Shown one piece after another: positions 54,578-63,311 of a stretch of DNA of 64,000 nucleotides. The notes beneath the pieces are model-generated. The model had not been told where the DNA came from and searched no databases. It worked only from the letters and a program-made list of their open reading frames with translations. The first letter of the stretch is position 1. Each line of letters starts with the position of its first letter. This DNA is from Flavobacteriales bacterium (lineage in GTDB: Bacteria; Bacteroidota; Bacteroidia; Flavobacteriales_D; Sanyastnellaceae), in assembly GCA_016722445.1 (NCBI GenBank), contig JADKIZ010000005.1, positions 186,001 to 250,000 on the forward strand, in the 5' to 3' direction. Made by a program: the position numbers and the translations under genes.

Positions 54578-55456
54578 ATGAGCAACAAAGTGTACATCGT
54601 TGTCATTGCCCTTCTCCTAGGAGTAGTGGGCTTTATGGCAGTAAAAATCAACAATCAAGACAAAGAGTATGTCTACATTTCACAGGAATATGCCAACCTG
54701 GATGAGGATAGAAAAGAGCTCGCTGCCGAACTAGAAGGCATGAAGCTCAACTACGACACCCTTTCCGTCGAAAATGAGGATATGCAGGCCAAAATTGATG
54801 AGCAGGAAAATGAACTTTCTGTTCTCCTGAAAAAAGTTAAAAACAAAGATTACGACATCTCTAAACTTCGTGCAGAAGCAGAAACACTTCGTGGTATCAT
54901 GAAAAACTATATTCATCAGATTGATTCTCTCAATCAATTGAATAAACAATTGACCATGGAACGCGATGCTGAATCAATGCGTGCGAATGATGCAGAAGCT
55001 AAAGGCAAAGAACTCGAAGGCGAATTGAGCACTTCAAAAGAAATGAATGCGAAAGGTTCTGTTCTTTCGACTGGTGAATTTAGTAACCTCGCTTTGTTTG
55101 AGCGCAACACAGGCAAACAAGTAGAAACAGAACGAGCTTCTAAAACTGAGATGATCAAATCATGTTTCAGAATACGTAAAAACCCGATTGCCAAACCAGG
55201 AGTGCGCACGCTCTATATGAGCGTAGTAGGGCCAGATGGCAAAGTACTCACAGGAAAATCTTCAGGAACTGTAAGCGTTGGTGGTTCTGAAACACCATAC
55301 AGTGTAACACGCGAAGTAGACTATCAGCAGAATGACACTGATGTTTGTGTATACTATACCGCCAATGATGGTTATGAATATCAAAAAGGAAATTACAAAG
55401 TGTTGATTTATGAAAGTGGCAACCAAATCGGAAGCTCAACTTTTGTTTTGAAATAG
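54578..55456 (+). CDS. Membrane-anchored coiled-coil protein
   Basis: 292 residues from ATG 54578 (MSNKVYIVVIALLLGVVGFM), the N-terminal anchor. A coiled coil of about 130 residues (residues 30-160; e.g. ENEDMQAKIDEQENELSVLL) is followed by a beta domain (FRIRKNPIAKPGVRTLYMSV, YKVLIYESGNQIGSSTFVLK). This combination is seen in uncharacterised Bacteroidota proteins; the coiled coil may span the periplasm. Function unknown. It is flanked by a strong promoter and a strong terminator, hence a single-gene unit. Confidence 0.8.
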   Translation: MSNKVYIVVIALLLGVVGFMAVKINNQDKEYVYISQEYANLDEDRKELAAELEGMKLNYDTLSVENEDMQAKIDEQENELSVLLKKVKNKDYDISKLRAEAETLRGIMKNYIHQIDSLNQLNKQLTMERDAESMRANDAEAKGKELEGELSTSKEMNAKGSVLSTGEFSNLALFERNTGKQVETERASKTEMIKSCFRIRKNPIAKPGVRTLYMSVVGPDGKVLTGKSSGTVSVGGSETPYSVTREVDYQQNDTDVCVYYTANDGYEYQKGNYKVLIYESGNQIGSSTFVLK

Positions 55457-55475
55457 ACACTTCGATTGCAGTATC

Positions 55476-55507
55476 AAAAAGGGATGTCAGCTGACATCCC
55501 TTTTTTT
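55476..55507. terminator. Bidirectional terminator
   Basis: A perfect palindrome AAAAAGGGATGTCAG / CTGACATCCCTTTTT lies between the convergent coiled-coil and barrel genes, with A and T runs on both sides, so it can serve both. Confidence 0.93.
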
Positions 55508-56366
55508 ATTCTGTTTTTGTCTTTAATGGAATGTATGCACCGATAGCCCAGGTGCGTTCAAAGAAGACTATTTTCTGATCGGCTCGAGATGGAAGATGAT
55601 CTTCCAACATGATATCGGGTAAATTGGACCATCCTGCCTGAGCCGCAACCTGCACAAAAAAATAATTCAGAAATTCATAACGTAAACCTGCATGTAGGCT
55701 TGCGCCATAACCAGCAAAATGAGGTTTGTTTCTGTGGTTCACTCCAAAAAAAGTGAAGTCGGTCCACGGCATCATAGTTCCGATGGAAGCACAGGCATTC
55801 ATGGCAATCAGATGCTTACCCGAATGTCCAAAATTTACCAATGGAGCGCGTCGTTCCAGCGCCACACGAATAAAATTGAAGCCATCACTGTGGTGATAGT
55901 CCATAAAAGAAGATGAATACAAAATGTATTCATTGTTGAACTGCCCCGTGTAATTAGTCAAATTCGAAATTGACTCATCAATGTTGCCATCGATTCGCAA
56001 AAGTTGGGTTGGAATAATGTGGTATTTCATGTGATCCCAGCCCAACGAAATCGCTGTGTTTTTCCTGAAGTAGTAACCAGCCCGAAAATTAAACTGTGGC
56101 ACTGTGAATTGTGTCGGATTGAGATATGTTGAAGGACTAAATTTTTCAGGCATGTCTTCAGCGCGCACATCATAAAGCGTGAAGTCATAACCATCGCCTT
56201 TGAAATGAATATCGCTTTTATTGTAGTAGGCCCGATTGTATCCCCATGTCACATAAAAAGAACGATATCTGCTTTGACCATAGGGATCTGTTGTAATCAT
56301 TTCCTGTGCATTTATTCCAATGAAGGAATAAGTTATTCCGAATAGGAATAAGACTATTGATTTCAT
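55506..56366 (-). CDS. Outer-membrane beta-barrel protein
   Basis: 286 residues from ATG 56364-56366 (MKSIVLFLFGITYSFIGINA signal peptide). Long amphipathic strands (RSFYVTWGYNRAYYNKSDIH, FNFRAGYYFRKNTAISLGWD, LHAGLRYEFLNYFFVQVAAQ) and a C-terminal IGAYIPLKTKTE. It is divergent from the YraN gene, with starts only about 30 bp apart. No ligand or role is recognised. Confidence 0.75.
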   Translation of the reverse strand: MKSIVLFLFGITYSFIGINAQEMITTDPYGQSRYRSFYVTWGYNRAYYNKSDIHFKGDGYDFTLYDVRAEDMPEKFSPSTYLNPTQFTVPQFNFRAGYYFRKNTAISLGWDHMKYHIIPTQLLRIDGNIDESISNLTNYTGQFNNEYILYSSSFMDYHHSDGFNFIRVALERRAPLVNFGHSGKHLIAMNACASIGTMMPWTDFTFFGVNHRNKPHFAGYGASLHAGLRYEFLNYFFVQVAAQAGWSNLPDIMLEDHLPSRADQKIVFFERTWAIGAYIPLKTKTE

Positions 56367-56397
56367 GAATATGAACTTTGATGTAAAATTAGGACTA

Positions 56398-56771
56398 ATG
56401 CAAAATGACAAGAATCAGAATAAGGAAAAAGGAGACAAAGGCGAAGAACTTGCTGCTGCATATCTGATGGAACATGGCTATGTGATCATTCACAAAAATG
56501 GAAACATGCCAGATCCGAAGTTGATTTGATAGCGGAAAAAGGAGATGAAATCATTTTTGTGGAAGTAAAACTGCGTTACAGCCGTGTTTATGGAGAACCC
56601 TGGGAAGCTGTCAATAAAGGCAAACAGAAAAAAATTATCATAGGTGCCGATGCATATCTGAAGCAGACAAGAAGTATGAAAGAACCACGCTTCGACATCA
56701 TTTCTATTGTTCAGGGTAATGGAAAAACGGAGATACTGCATATTGAAGAAGCATTCTATCCATTTTGCTGA
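56398..56771 (+). pseudogene. YraN/UPF0102 family protein, one frameshift
   Basis: MQNDKNQNKEKGDKGEELAA starts at ATG 56398. The conserved nuclease-fold core ELAAAYLMEHGYVIIHKN runs to about 56500, where CACAAAAATGG lacks one base. In the next frame WKHARSEVDLIAEKGDEIIF, VEVKLRYSRVYGEPWEAV, KQKKIIIGADAYLKQ and RFDIISIV complete the family pattern (E-x-DLIA and F-VEVK). It is a predicted endonuclease-like protein of unknown role. The indel lies at an A5 run, so the gene is probably intact. Confidence 0.82.
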
Positions 56772-56794
56772 ATGTAGGGAGGTCACAGAAGACG

Positions 56795-56802
56795 TACCTT
56801 TG
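56795..56802 (+). promoter_or_regulatory. -7 box TACCTTTG before the pseudouridine synthase
   Basis: TACCTTTG matches TAnnTTTG and ends 22 bp before the ATG at 56825. The -33 element is not a clear TTG, so support is moderate. Confidence 0.5.
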
Positions 56803-56824
56803 CGGCGAATCAAATCAATATCCA

Positions 56825-58147
56825 ATGGCAAAAAGGGAAGAATCAAAAAAGCCGCTGAAAAAAGAATCATCGGCTAAAAAGAGAACTGCACCTGTTGAAT
56901 CGAACAAGGGCAAGAGAGGTTCTTCCCGAAGTGTGCGGGAAGATTATCGGGATAAAAAAGAGGAACGCCCGAGCCGCACAACCAGAACTGGCAGCAAATC
57001 AACTGGAGAAGAAAGACCCTATCGCGGAAGTAGTAAATCTTCTGGTGAAGAAAGACCTTATCGCGGAAAAGGACGTTCCGACAGCGGAGATAAACCTTAT
57101 CGTGGTAAAGGCAGGACCGATGGTCCTTCGAAGCCATATCGTGGAAACAGCAGAACCGATGGCCCTTCCAAGCCATATCGTGGTGATAGCAGAACTGACG
57201 GACCAGCCAGACCATATCGTGGGAAAACCAGAACAGATGGATATGATAAGCCATATCGTTCCAATCAAGGCGACAGAGAAGAAAGAGATTCCAGGCCATT
57301 TACAAGGGATAATTCCAGTTATGGCAGTAAACCATACCGCGACAGAGATTCACGCGACGACAGAAGCACAAGACCTTATGTGCGGGGTAAATTCAGAAAA
57401 TCCGAGGCTCCTGAATACAAACCAAAAAAACAGGATGGTCTGGTAAGATTGAACAAATTTTTATCCAATGCAGGTATCGCTTCAAGGAGAGATGCCGATC
57501 AGTTGATTGAACTGGGTTTGGTAAAAGTGAATGGAAAAGTGGTGACAGAACTTGGCCATAAGGTTGACCCACGCGTTGACGTAGTGAAATACGACGACAA
57601 AAACATTAAGCCTGAAAAATTGCGATATGTTCTATTGAATAAACCTAAAGATTTCATCACTACGACTGATGATCCAGAAGAGCGCAAAACCGTGATGTGG
57701 TTGATCAAAGAAGCTTGCAAAGAGCGTGTATATCCGGTAGGAAGACTCGATAGACAAACCACAGGAGTGCTTCTTTTCACCAATGATGGTGATTTGGCGA
57801 AGAAACTTACACACCCCAGACATGGTGTACAAAAGCTCTATCAGGTTGAGACCCTGGAAAAAGTGAGGGGTACTGATATGGATGCGATCCGCAATGGAAT
57901 TGAGTTGGAAGATGGATTTATTAAGGCTGATGAAATCAGTTATGTAGCTGATGATCCGCGTCAGATTGGCATTCGAATTCACAGTGGTAAAAACCGCATT
58001 GTTCGCAGGATATTCGAACATTTCAACTATACCGTGAAAAAACTGGACCGGGTGATGTTTGCCGGACTCACCAAGAAAGATCTCCAACGAGGAAGATATC
58101 GCCATCTGACGGAGCAGGAAGTAAACTTCCTGAGAATGCTGAAATGA
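56825..58147 (+). CDS. RluB-like rRNA pseudouridine synthase with repetitive N-terminal extension
   Basis: 440 residues from ATG 56825. The first ~200 residues are Lys/Arg/Gly/Ser-rich and contain six tandem 13-residue repeats (PYRGKGRTDGPSK type) at residues 65-142. The catalytic part is an S4 domain (VRLNKFLSNAGIASRRDADQ) followed by the RsuA/RluB domain, with the catalytic Asp in YPVGRLDRQTTGVLLFTNDG and LTHPRHGVQKLYQV, and IHSGKNRIVRRIFEHFNY. It modifies a uridine of 23S (or 16S) rRNA. Basic low-complexity extensions are common in Bacteroidota members and may bind RNA. Confidence 0.92.
   Translation: MAKREESKKPLKKESSAKKRTAPVESNKGKRGSSRSVREDYRDKKEERPSRTTRTGSKSTGEERPYRGSSKSSGEERPYRGKGRSDSGDKPYRGKGRTDGPSKPYRGNSRTDGPSKPYRGDSRTDGPARPYRGKTRTDGYDKPYRSNQGDREERDSRPFTRDNSSYGSKPYRDRDSRDDRSTRPYVRGKFRKSEAPEYKPKKQDGLVRLNKFLSNAGIASRRDADQLIELGLVKVNGKVVTELGHKVDPRVDVVKYDDKNIKPEKLRYVLLNKPKDFITTTDDPEERKTVMWLIKEACKERVYPVGRLDRQTTGVLLFTNDGDLAKKLTHPRHGVQKLYQVETLEKVRGTDMDAIRNGIELEDGFIKADEISYVADDPRQIGIRIHSGKNRIVRRIFEHFNYTVKKLDRVMFAGLTKKDLQRGRYRHLTEQEVNFLRMLK
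57017..57250 (+). repeat. Six tandem 39-bp coding repeats
   Basis: The repeat encodes PYRG-x2-R-[ST]-D-G-x3 six times (residues 65-142 of the synthase) with a seventh partial PYRSNQ. The units differ at several codons, so this is an old, translated repeat rather than a fresh slippage array. Confidence 0.85.
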
Positions 58148-58225
58148 TCCGGTAATGACATAATCCGGTTGAAAGGTTTTGATTTTCTGCGTCAGTTGTT
58201 TCGACTGCGTTTATTTTTTTGAATT

Positions 58226-58903
58226 ATGAATGAGATTGTCCTTAGACCACCGGTGAATCTGTCGGAAGACTGGATGATACTCGTTTTTCTATTTGCATTG
58301 GTTACCCTTGCATACACCCGTCGCTTCCATCCTGCGCGCATTGTTAGGTTATGGAACAGTACGTGGAATGTTCGGATTCTCAGACAGGCCATTCGTGAAG
58401 AACCCAATACCCCAAGAGCGAATCTCCTTTTCAATATTTCATTCTTCCTGCTCACCGCTCTTGTGTTGTATATGGCTGTGAAATACCTGAAAGCCGGCCC
58501 CGCCGACATTCAAGGTTTTTTACTCTATCTGATGATCCTTGGTGGAGTTCTACTTGCTTACGCATTGAAAACTGCCGGAATCAGGGTTGTTCAACTGATG
58601 GCTGATGGTGATTTCGGGCTTGGCGAATACGAATACAACCTCTTTTTAATCAACCGTGTTATCGGATTATTACTTTTTCCGATTGCCCTGTTTCTGGCTT
58701 ACAGTCCTCTAAAAATCTCTGAACCCTTTGTCATTACTGCACTTGTGATCTTCGGGATCATGGTAGTTTACAGGATGTTACGTGGGTTGTTTAACGCTGC
58801 CGGATCAGGTGTTCCGGTTTTCTATATCTTTTTTTACATTTGCACCCTCGAAATTCTACCCCTCGTGGTGTGCATTAAGGCCTTGATGCTCACACAACAC
58901 TAG
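58226..58903 (+). CDS. DUF4271 membrane protein
   Basis: 225 residues with about six membrane helices (ILVFLFALVTLAY, LLFNISFFLLTALVLYMAVK, FLLYLMILGGVLLAYALKTA, VIGLLLFPIALFLAY, FVITALVIFGIMVVYRML, YIFFYICTLEILPLVVCIKA). The YRMLRGLFNAAGSGVPVFYI segment and the closing YICTLEILPL are DUF4271 hallmarks. It precedes hemD by 35 bp, a conserved adjacency in this phylum, so co-transcription is likely. Role unknown. Confidence 0.88.
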   Translation: MNEIVLRPPVNLSEDWMILVFLFALVTLAYTRRFHPARIVRLWNSTWNVRILRQAIREEPNTPRANLLFNISFFLLTALVLYMAVKYLKAGPADIQGFLLYLMILGGVLLAYALKTAGIRVVQLMADGDFGLGEYEYNLFLINRVIGLLLFPIALFLAYSPLKISEPFVITALVIFGIMVVYRMLRGLFNAAGSGVPVFYIFFYICTLEILPLVVCIKALMLTQH

Positions 58904-58938
58904 GACGAATTTCTTGTTTACCCGGATTAACCTACCTC

Positions 58939-59685
58939 ATGGCCGAAAAAATCAAGACGATACTGATCACCCAGAATGACCCGGGTGCAGAGAAAAACCC
59001 ATATGCTGAGTTGGCTAAAAAGCACAAACTCAAAATCGACTATCGTCCATTCATTCATGTTGAAGGTTTGGAGTCGCTGGAGTTTCGCCAACAGCGTGTG
59101 GATATACTTGAACACAGCGCTGTCATTTTTACCAGCCGCAACGCCGTGGATCATTATTTCCGCCTGGCGAAGGACATGAGACTTCCGATTCCGGAGACCA
59201 TGAAATATTTCTGTATGTCGGAGGCCATTGCTTACTATTTGCAGAAATACATCCAATTCAGAAAACGGAAAATTTTCTTTGGTCATAGCACTTTTCAGGA
59301 ACTGATGGAACCTATCAGAAAACACAAGACGGAAAAGTTTTTGCTCCCATGTTCTGATATTCTGAAACCTAGCATTCCAGAAACACTTGAGAAAGAAAAG
59401 ATAGCCTTCTCTAAAGCCATCATGTACAAAACAGTTTGTAGTGACCTATCTGATCTTGCAGATGTGAAATACGATATGCTGGTCTTCTTTTCGCCATCTG
59501 ATATTGAATCATTGTTCAAGAATTTTCCGGACTTCAAGCAGAACAATACGCGTATTGCAGCATTTGGTCAAACTACGGCAAAAGCAGTGGAAGATGCCAA
59601 GCTTCGGATAGATGTTATGGCACCTACACCTAAGGCCCCATCTATGAGTATGGCCATCGAGCAATATATTATTTCAATCAAGTAA
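58939..59685 (+). CDS. hemD: Uroporphyrinogen-III synthase
   Basis: 248 residues with the two-lobed HemD pattern of Bacteroidota: IKTILITQNDPGAEKNPYAE, LAKKHKLKIDYRPFIHVEGL, VIFTSRNAVDHYFRLAKDMR, MLVFFSPSDIESLFKNFPDF and IAAFGQTTAKAVEDAKLRID. It cyclises hydroxymethylbilane with D-ring inversion. Sequence conservation is low in this family, but the SRNAVDHYF and FSPSDIESLF segments and the DUF4271 neighbour agree. Confidence 0.9.
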   Translation: MAEKIKTILITQNDPGAEKNPYAELAKKHKLKIDYRPFIHVEGLESLEFRQQRVDILEHSAVIFTSRNAVDHYFRLAKDMRLPIPETMKYFCMSEAIAYYLQKYIQFRKRKIFFGHSTFQELMEPIRKHKTEKFLLPCSDILKPSIPETLEKEKIAFSKAIMYKTVCSDLSDLADVKYDMLVFFSPSDIESLFKNFPDFKQNNTRIAAFGQTTAKAVEDAKLRIDVMAPTPKAPSMSMAIEQYIISIK

Positions 59686-59743
59686 TAAGATATTCCATTT
59701 TTTTGTGCATTGAACCGGCGCACTGGAGCGCCTCACTATACCT

Positions 59744-60841
59744 ATGCACAACGATCTGCTCTATCAGATTGCTCTGACCCTCATTCCCGGTATCGGACCA
59801 GTAAAAGCCCGAACCCTTGTTGCCTATTGTGGTAATGCCGAATCCATCTTCCGTGAAAAAAAGGATCACCTGATCAAGATTCCTGAGATTGGCTTGTATG
59901 TAGCAAATCAATTGCGCAACAAAGAGGTATTCCAAAAAGCGGAAGAGGAGATAACATTTATAGCGAAAAATGACATTCAAACCTTTTTCATCACAGAAAA
60001 AAAATACCCTGAACGTCTCAAACAATGCGAAGACAGTCCTGTGCTGCTTTATGGCAAGGGACGCATGGAAATGAATACACCTATTGTGGTGAGTATTGTA
60101 GGCACAAGAAACGCCACGACCTATGGCAAATCGATGTGCCAGGAAATCATTCAAGGCATCGCGCATTTGAATCCATTGGTGATAAGTGGCCTTGCATATG
60201 GTATTGATATCTGTGCGCATCGCAATGCAATAAGTGCGAAGCTCAGCACCATCGCTTGTGTAGCACATGGACTGGAAAAAATCTATCCACCAATGCATAC
60301 CAGTGTAGCTTTAGAAATGATGAATCAAGGCGGATTGCTCACGGAATTCACGAGCCATACCCGGATGACACCAGAATTATTTCCCATGAGAAATCGCATC
60401 ATCGCTGGATTGGCTGATTGTACTGTAGTTGTAGAAACAGATTCTAAAGGAGGTTCGATTATCACTGCACAAATCGCGAATTCTTACGGAAGAGAAGTAT
60501 TCGCCATTCCTGGAAGATGTCATGACAGGCACAGTACAGGGTGCAACCAACTGATCAAAAAAAATGTGGCTGCCATTTTAAACTGTCCTGAAGACTTGAT
60601 TGAATACATGAATTGGAACGCTGAGAAAAAAAACCAGCCAAAACAATTGCCGCTATTTACCGAGTTGACTGAAGATGAAAATGCAGTGATTTCCATACTT
60701 CACAACGCAGGAAAAACAGATATTGATTTACTCAGTCACAACAGCGGAATCAGATTCACAAAACTCTCCAACATATTGCTCGAATTGGAATTCAAAGGAG
60801 TTGTCAAATCACTTCCCGGTAAATTGTATGAATTGACATGA
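59744..60841 (+). CDS. dprA: DNA-processing protein DprA (Smf)
   Basis: 365 residues. N-terminal HhH-like part (LTLIPGIGPVKARTLVAYCG), Rossmann-like core (VSIVGTRNATTYGKSMCQEI, VISGLAYGIDICAHRNAISA, TEFTSHTRMTPELFPMRNRI, VVETDSKGGSIITAQIANSY, AIPGRCHDRHSTGCNQLIKK) and a C-terminal winged helix (LLSHNSGIRFTKLSNILLEL). It loads RecA on incoming single-stranded DNA in transformation. Full length. Confidence 0.96.
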   Translation: MHNDLLYQIALTLIPGIGPVKARTLVAYCGNAESIFREKKDHLIKIPEIGLYVANQLRNKEVFQKAEEEITFIAKNDIQTFFITEKKYPERLKQCEDSPVLLYGKGRMEMNTPIVVSIVGTRNATTYGKSMCQEIIQGIAHLNPLVISGLAYGIDICAHRNAISAKLSTIACVAHGLEKIYPPMHTSVALEMMNQGGLLTEFTSHTRMTPELFPMRNRIIAGLADCTVVVETDSKGGSIITAQIANSYGREVFAIPGRCHDRHSTGCNQLIKKNVAAILNCPEDLIEYMNWNAEKKNQPKQLPLFTELTEDENAVISILHNAGKTDIDLLSHNSGIRFTKLSNILLELEFKGVVKSLPGKLYELT

Positions 60842-61222
60842 ACTCAAAATTGAGACACAAGAAAACAACACCTTCAACACCAAAGATGCGATGTGTCTAC
60901 TTTTTCAATCAATAACACAAAAAAACCTCAAGGACGAAATCAATTGCATAATCTTGGTTTCACACATTTACAAACACTTGATGGTATATTATTATTTAAT
61001 TAAAATGTTTTAATTCAGATTCACCACGCGTGATTTGATATAACCTTTTCTGCCGGAATTTGTATAATGAAATTGAAGGTGTACCCTAACGAGCACCATC
61101 ATTGTTTTGAACTGTTATTATTTGCGATAAAAATTTTGTGAATTAGCGGCAATCAGACAACAATTGTGGTCTGATTGAAGTTATTGTTATGACTGTTTTA
61201 TCCCTATTTATACCCTTCGACC
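60842..61222. other. Gene-free, AT-rich stretch with a 28-bp near-perfect palindrome
   Basis: No coding signal. The palindrome CAATCAGACAACAA/TTGTGGTCTGATTG at 61150-61177 has one mismatch in 14 pairs and starts about 45 bp before the small ORF at 61223. An AAATTTTG promoter-like box lies just before it. Either a dimeric repressor site or a 5' RNA hairpin is possible. Confidence 0.5.
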
Positions 61223-61318
61223 ATGATTTTAAATTATCTCACAGCACTCGAAAACTGGTTTAACAAGAGAATCGGTTGGTTTTTTACCAATGGATCAAAA
61301 ACCAAAGAAGGAGAGTAA
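61223..61318 (+). CDS. Small protein, 31 residues
   Basis: MILNYLTALENWFNKRIGWF then FTNGSKTKEGE, TAA at 61316-61318. The LENWFNKRIGWFFTNG core is a short amphipathic, aromatic motif that I believe recurs in tiny Bacteroidota proteins. Followed by a good terminator, which supports expression. Function unknown. Confidence 0.5.
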   Translation: MILNYLTALENWFNKRIGWFFTNGSKTKEGE

Positions 61319-61365
61319 CTCCCTTCACAGGATAATGAAAAGAAATTGCGCTTCGGCGTTGAATT

Positions 61366-61402
61366 GAAATGGCTTTTTACAGAAGCCATTTCGCTTTTTT
61401 TC
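61366..61402 (+). terminator. Terminator after the 31-residue ORF
   Basis: GAAATGGCTT / AAGCCATTTC, 10-bp perfect stem, 7-base loop, then GCTTTTTTTT. It is 48 bp after the small ORF stop, and its T-run reaches the 3' end of the convergent aldehyde dehydrogenase gene. Confidence 0.88.
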
Positions 61403-62849
61403 ACGGAGTGAAATCGATGCAAACGTTTTGGGCTTCTGTGAAAAATCGCAGTGCTTCCCAACCACCTTCCCTTCCCACACCAGAATTTTTCACACCACCA
61501 AAAGGTGTTCTGAGGTCTCGCATCAACCATGTATTTACCCAAACGATTCCACTTTCAATTTTAGAAGCAAAACGATGAGCTCGATTCAGGTCTGAAGTCC
61601 ACAATGACGCAGCTAGACCGTATTCGGTCGCATTAGCGAGTTGCAAAGCTTCTTCTTCCGTATCAAAAACCTGAATCGTAACAACCGGACCAAATATTTC
61701 TTCGCGATTTGTGCGGCATTCAGGACCAAGTCCTTCAATCACGGTTGGTTTGATGTAGTAACCATTGTTTAATTCCCCGCCGGGATAACATCTCTCACCG
61801 CCACAGAGAATTTTTCCCCCTTCTTGCTTTGCCAATTCAATGTAAGAAAGGATTTTATTCATGTGTGCTTCGCTTACCACAGCACCTGTTTTGGTTTCAT
61901 CATCAAGTGGATCGCCGATCTTCATATTTTGCACTTTCTCTACAAATGCTTCTTTGAATTTTTCATAGATCGGTCTTTCGATGATGATCCTTGAACCACA
62001 AAGGCATATTTGACCTTGATTGGTGAACGATGACCGCAAAGTTTGGCGTAGCATCTTTTCAAAATCACAGTCGGCGAAGATGACGTTTGGATTTTTTCCG
62101 CCAAGTTCAAGTGATAGTTTTTTGAATTCTGGGGCGGCTTTGGCGGCGATTCTTGCGCCGGTTGCCGTGCCACCGGTAAAAGAAATGGCTTTCACTCCAG
62201 CATGAGTAATGATTGCTTCTCCGGCAGAAGGGCCATAGCCATGGACAATGTTTAGGACACCAGCTGGCAAGCCTGCTTCTATGCACAATTCGGAAAATAG
62301 AAATGCACTCATCGGGGTGATTTCAGATGGTTTGGCTACTACGCAATTTCCAGCTGCAATGGCTGGGGCAATTTTCCAGGTAAACAAATACAATGGGAGG
62401 TTCCAAGGAGAAATGCAACCGACCACACCAATGGGCTTGCGATTCGTGTAATTGATACCTGAATTCTCCATGATGTGGGCTTCAGAAGACCAATGAAGTA
62501 TGGCGGTTCCAAAGAATCGTATGTTGTCTTCAGCCCGTGGAATATCCATGACACGTGCCAATGACAGTGGTTTGCCATTGTCGATACTTTCAGCGCGGGC
62601 TAAGGCTTCTGCATTTTTTGCAATTAAATCGGCGATACGAACCATGATGGCAGATCTTGCCGCAGCAGGAGTGCTGCTCCATGATGGAAATGCCATTTTT
62701 GCGGCATTTACCGCAGCATCCACATCATTCTGATTGCTGTCTGGTATGAGTGAATATGCGATTCCTCTCGACGGGTCGATATTCTCAAAAAAAATCCCGT
62801 TTTGAGGCTCCACCAAAGCGCCTCCGATGTAATTGAGTATTTTTTTCAC
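61401..62849 (-). CDS. Aldehyde dehydrogenase (muconic-semialdehyde dehydrogenase-like)
   Basis: 482 residues from a GTG start. NAD-dependent ALDH landmarks: GVVGCISPWNLPLYLFTWKI, KPSEITPMSAFLFSELCIEA, FTGGTATGARIA, LELGGKNPNVIFADCDFEKM (catalytic Glu), TNQGQICLCGSRIII (catalytic Cys), EEIFGPVVTIQVFDTEEEAL and PFGGVKNSGVGREGGWEALR. Sequence detail (DIPRAEDNIRFFGTAI, WVNTWLMRDLRTPF) is closest to 2-aminomuconate/2-hydroxymuconate semialdehyde dehydrogenases. The other genes of aromatic or tryptophan breakdown are not in the window. Confidence 0.92.
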   Translation of the reverse strand: MKKILNYIGGALVEPQNGIFFENIDPSRGIAYSLIPDSNQNDVDAAVNAAKMAFPSWSSTPAAARSAIMVRIADLIAKNAEALARAESIDNGKPLSLARVMDIPRAEDNIRFFGTAILHWSSEAHIMENSGINYTNRKPIGVVGCISPWNLPLYLFTWKIAPAIAAGNCVVAKPSEITPMSAFLFSELCIEAGLPAGVLNIVHGYGPSAGEAIITHAGVKAISFTGGTATGARIAAKAAPEFKKLSLELGGKNPNVIFADCDFEKMLRQTLRSSFTNQGQICLCGSRIIIERPIYEKFKEAFVEKVQNMKIGDPLDDETKTGAVVSEAHMNKILSYIELAKQEGGKILCGGERCYPGGELNNGYYIKPTVIEGLGPECRTNREEIFGPVVTIQVFDTEEEALQLANATEYGLAASLWTSDLNRAHRFASKIESGIVWVNTWLMRDLRTPFGGVKNSGVGREGGWEALRFFTEAQNVCIDFTP

Positions 62850-63200
62850 AGTGCTGAAATGTTACGCGAAATTAATGTGCGCGCATGCGGATACGCCCGT
62901 TGATGTTAAAAGTGATGGGATTCAGTGATTTCCATTCAAGTCGTTCGCATTTGACAGATTTGTGCCATGATGTAACCTTTTCTACAAATCACAGTTTTAC
63001 GCCATGAGTTTCACTGGGTGAATTCAGACAAGAAATCCAATACCAACTGTTGGACTCAAAACGCTCAAACATTGACTCAGCTTGGTATGATTGACATTTC
63101 TCCTGATTGCGAAACATGTCAAAAGAGGTCCTGCAACTGAAAAGACTTGTAAGATTGAAAAGCCTGATTAAATTTGCACCCGCTTTAAAAGAAAAGCCAT
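62850..63200. other. Gene-free flank between aldehyde dehydrogenase and tRNA-Gln
   Basis: Apart from the tRNA promoter at 63147-63176 I see no ORF, repeat or clear hairpin. Confidence 0.6.
63147..63176 (+). promoter_or_regulatory. Promoter of tRNA-Gln, TTG-N19-TAAATTTG
   Basis: TTG at 63147-63149 and TAAATTTG at 63169-63176 lie 25 bp before the mature tRNA 5' end, consistent with a short 5' leader. Confidence 0.7.
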
Positions 63201-63271
63201 TGCCCGATAGTATAATGGTAGTACAACTGTTTTTGGTTCAGTTTGTCTAGGTTCGAATCCTGGTCGGGCAA
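63201..63271 (+). tRNA. tRNA-Gln (TTG)
   Basis: Acceptor TGCCCGA/TCGGGCA, D-arm around TAATGGTAGTACA, anticodon stem ACTGT/TCAGT with loop TTTTGGT (anticodon TTG) and T-arm CTAGG-TTCGAAT-CCTGG. The 31-39 pair is a T-T mismatch. 71 nt, no encoded CCA. Confidence 0.93.
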
Positions 63272-63277
63272 CACAAC

Positions 63278-63308
63278 AACCCTGAGAAGTATTTCTCGGG
63301 GTTTTTTG
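63278..63308 (+). terminator. Terminator of tRNA-Gln
   Basis: An 11-bp stem AACCCTGAGAA / TTCTCGGGGTT with loop GTAT is followed by TTTTGTT, 7 bp after the tRNA. Confidence 0.88.
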
Positions 63309-63311
63309 TTC

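Noticed and set aside
57017..57250. CRISPR-like array
   Set aside because: The 39-bp repeats are directly adjacent with no spacers and lie inside a coding frame.
56895..57446. 183-codon ORF and a 141-codon antisense ORF at the synthase repeats
   Set aside because: Shadows of the 39-bp coding repeat; the repeat length keeps all frames open.
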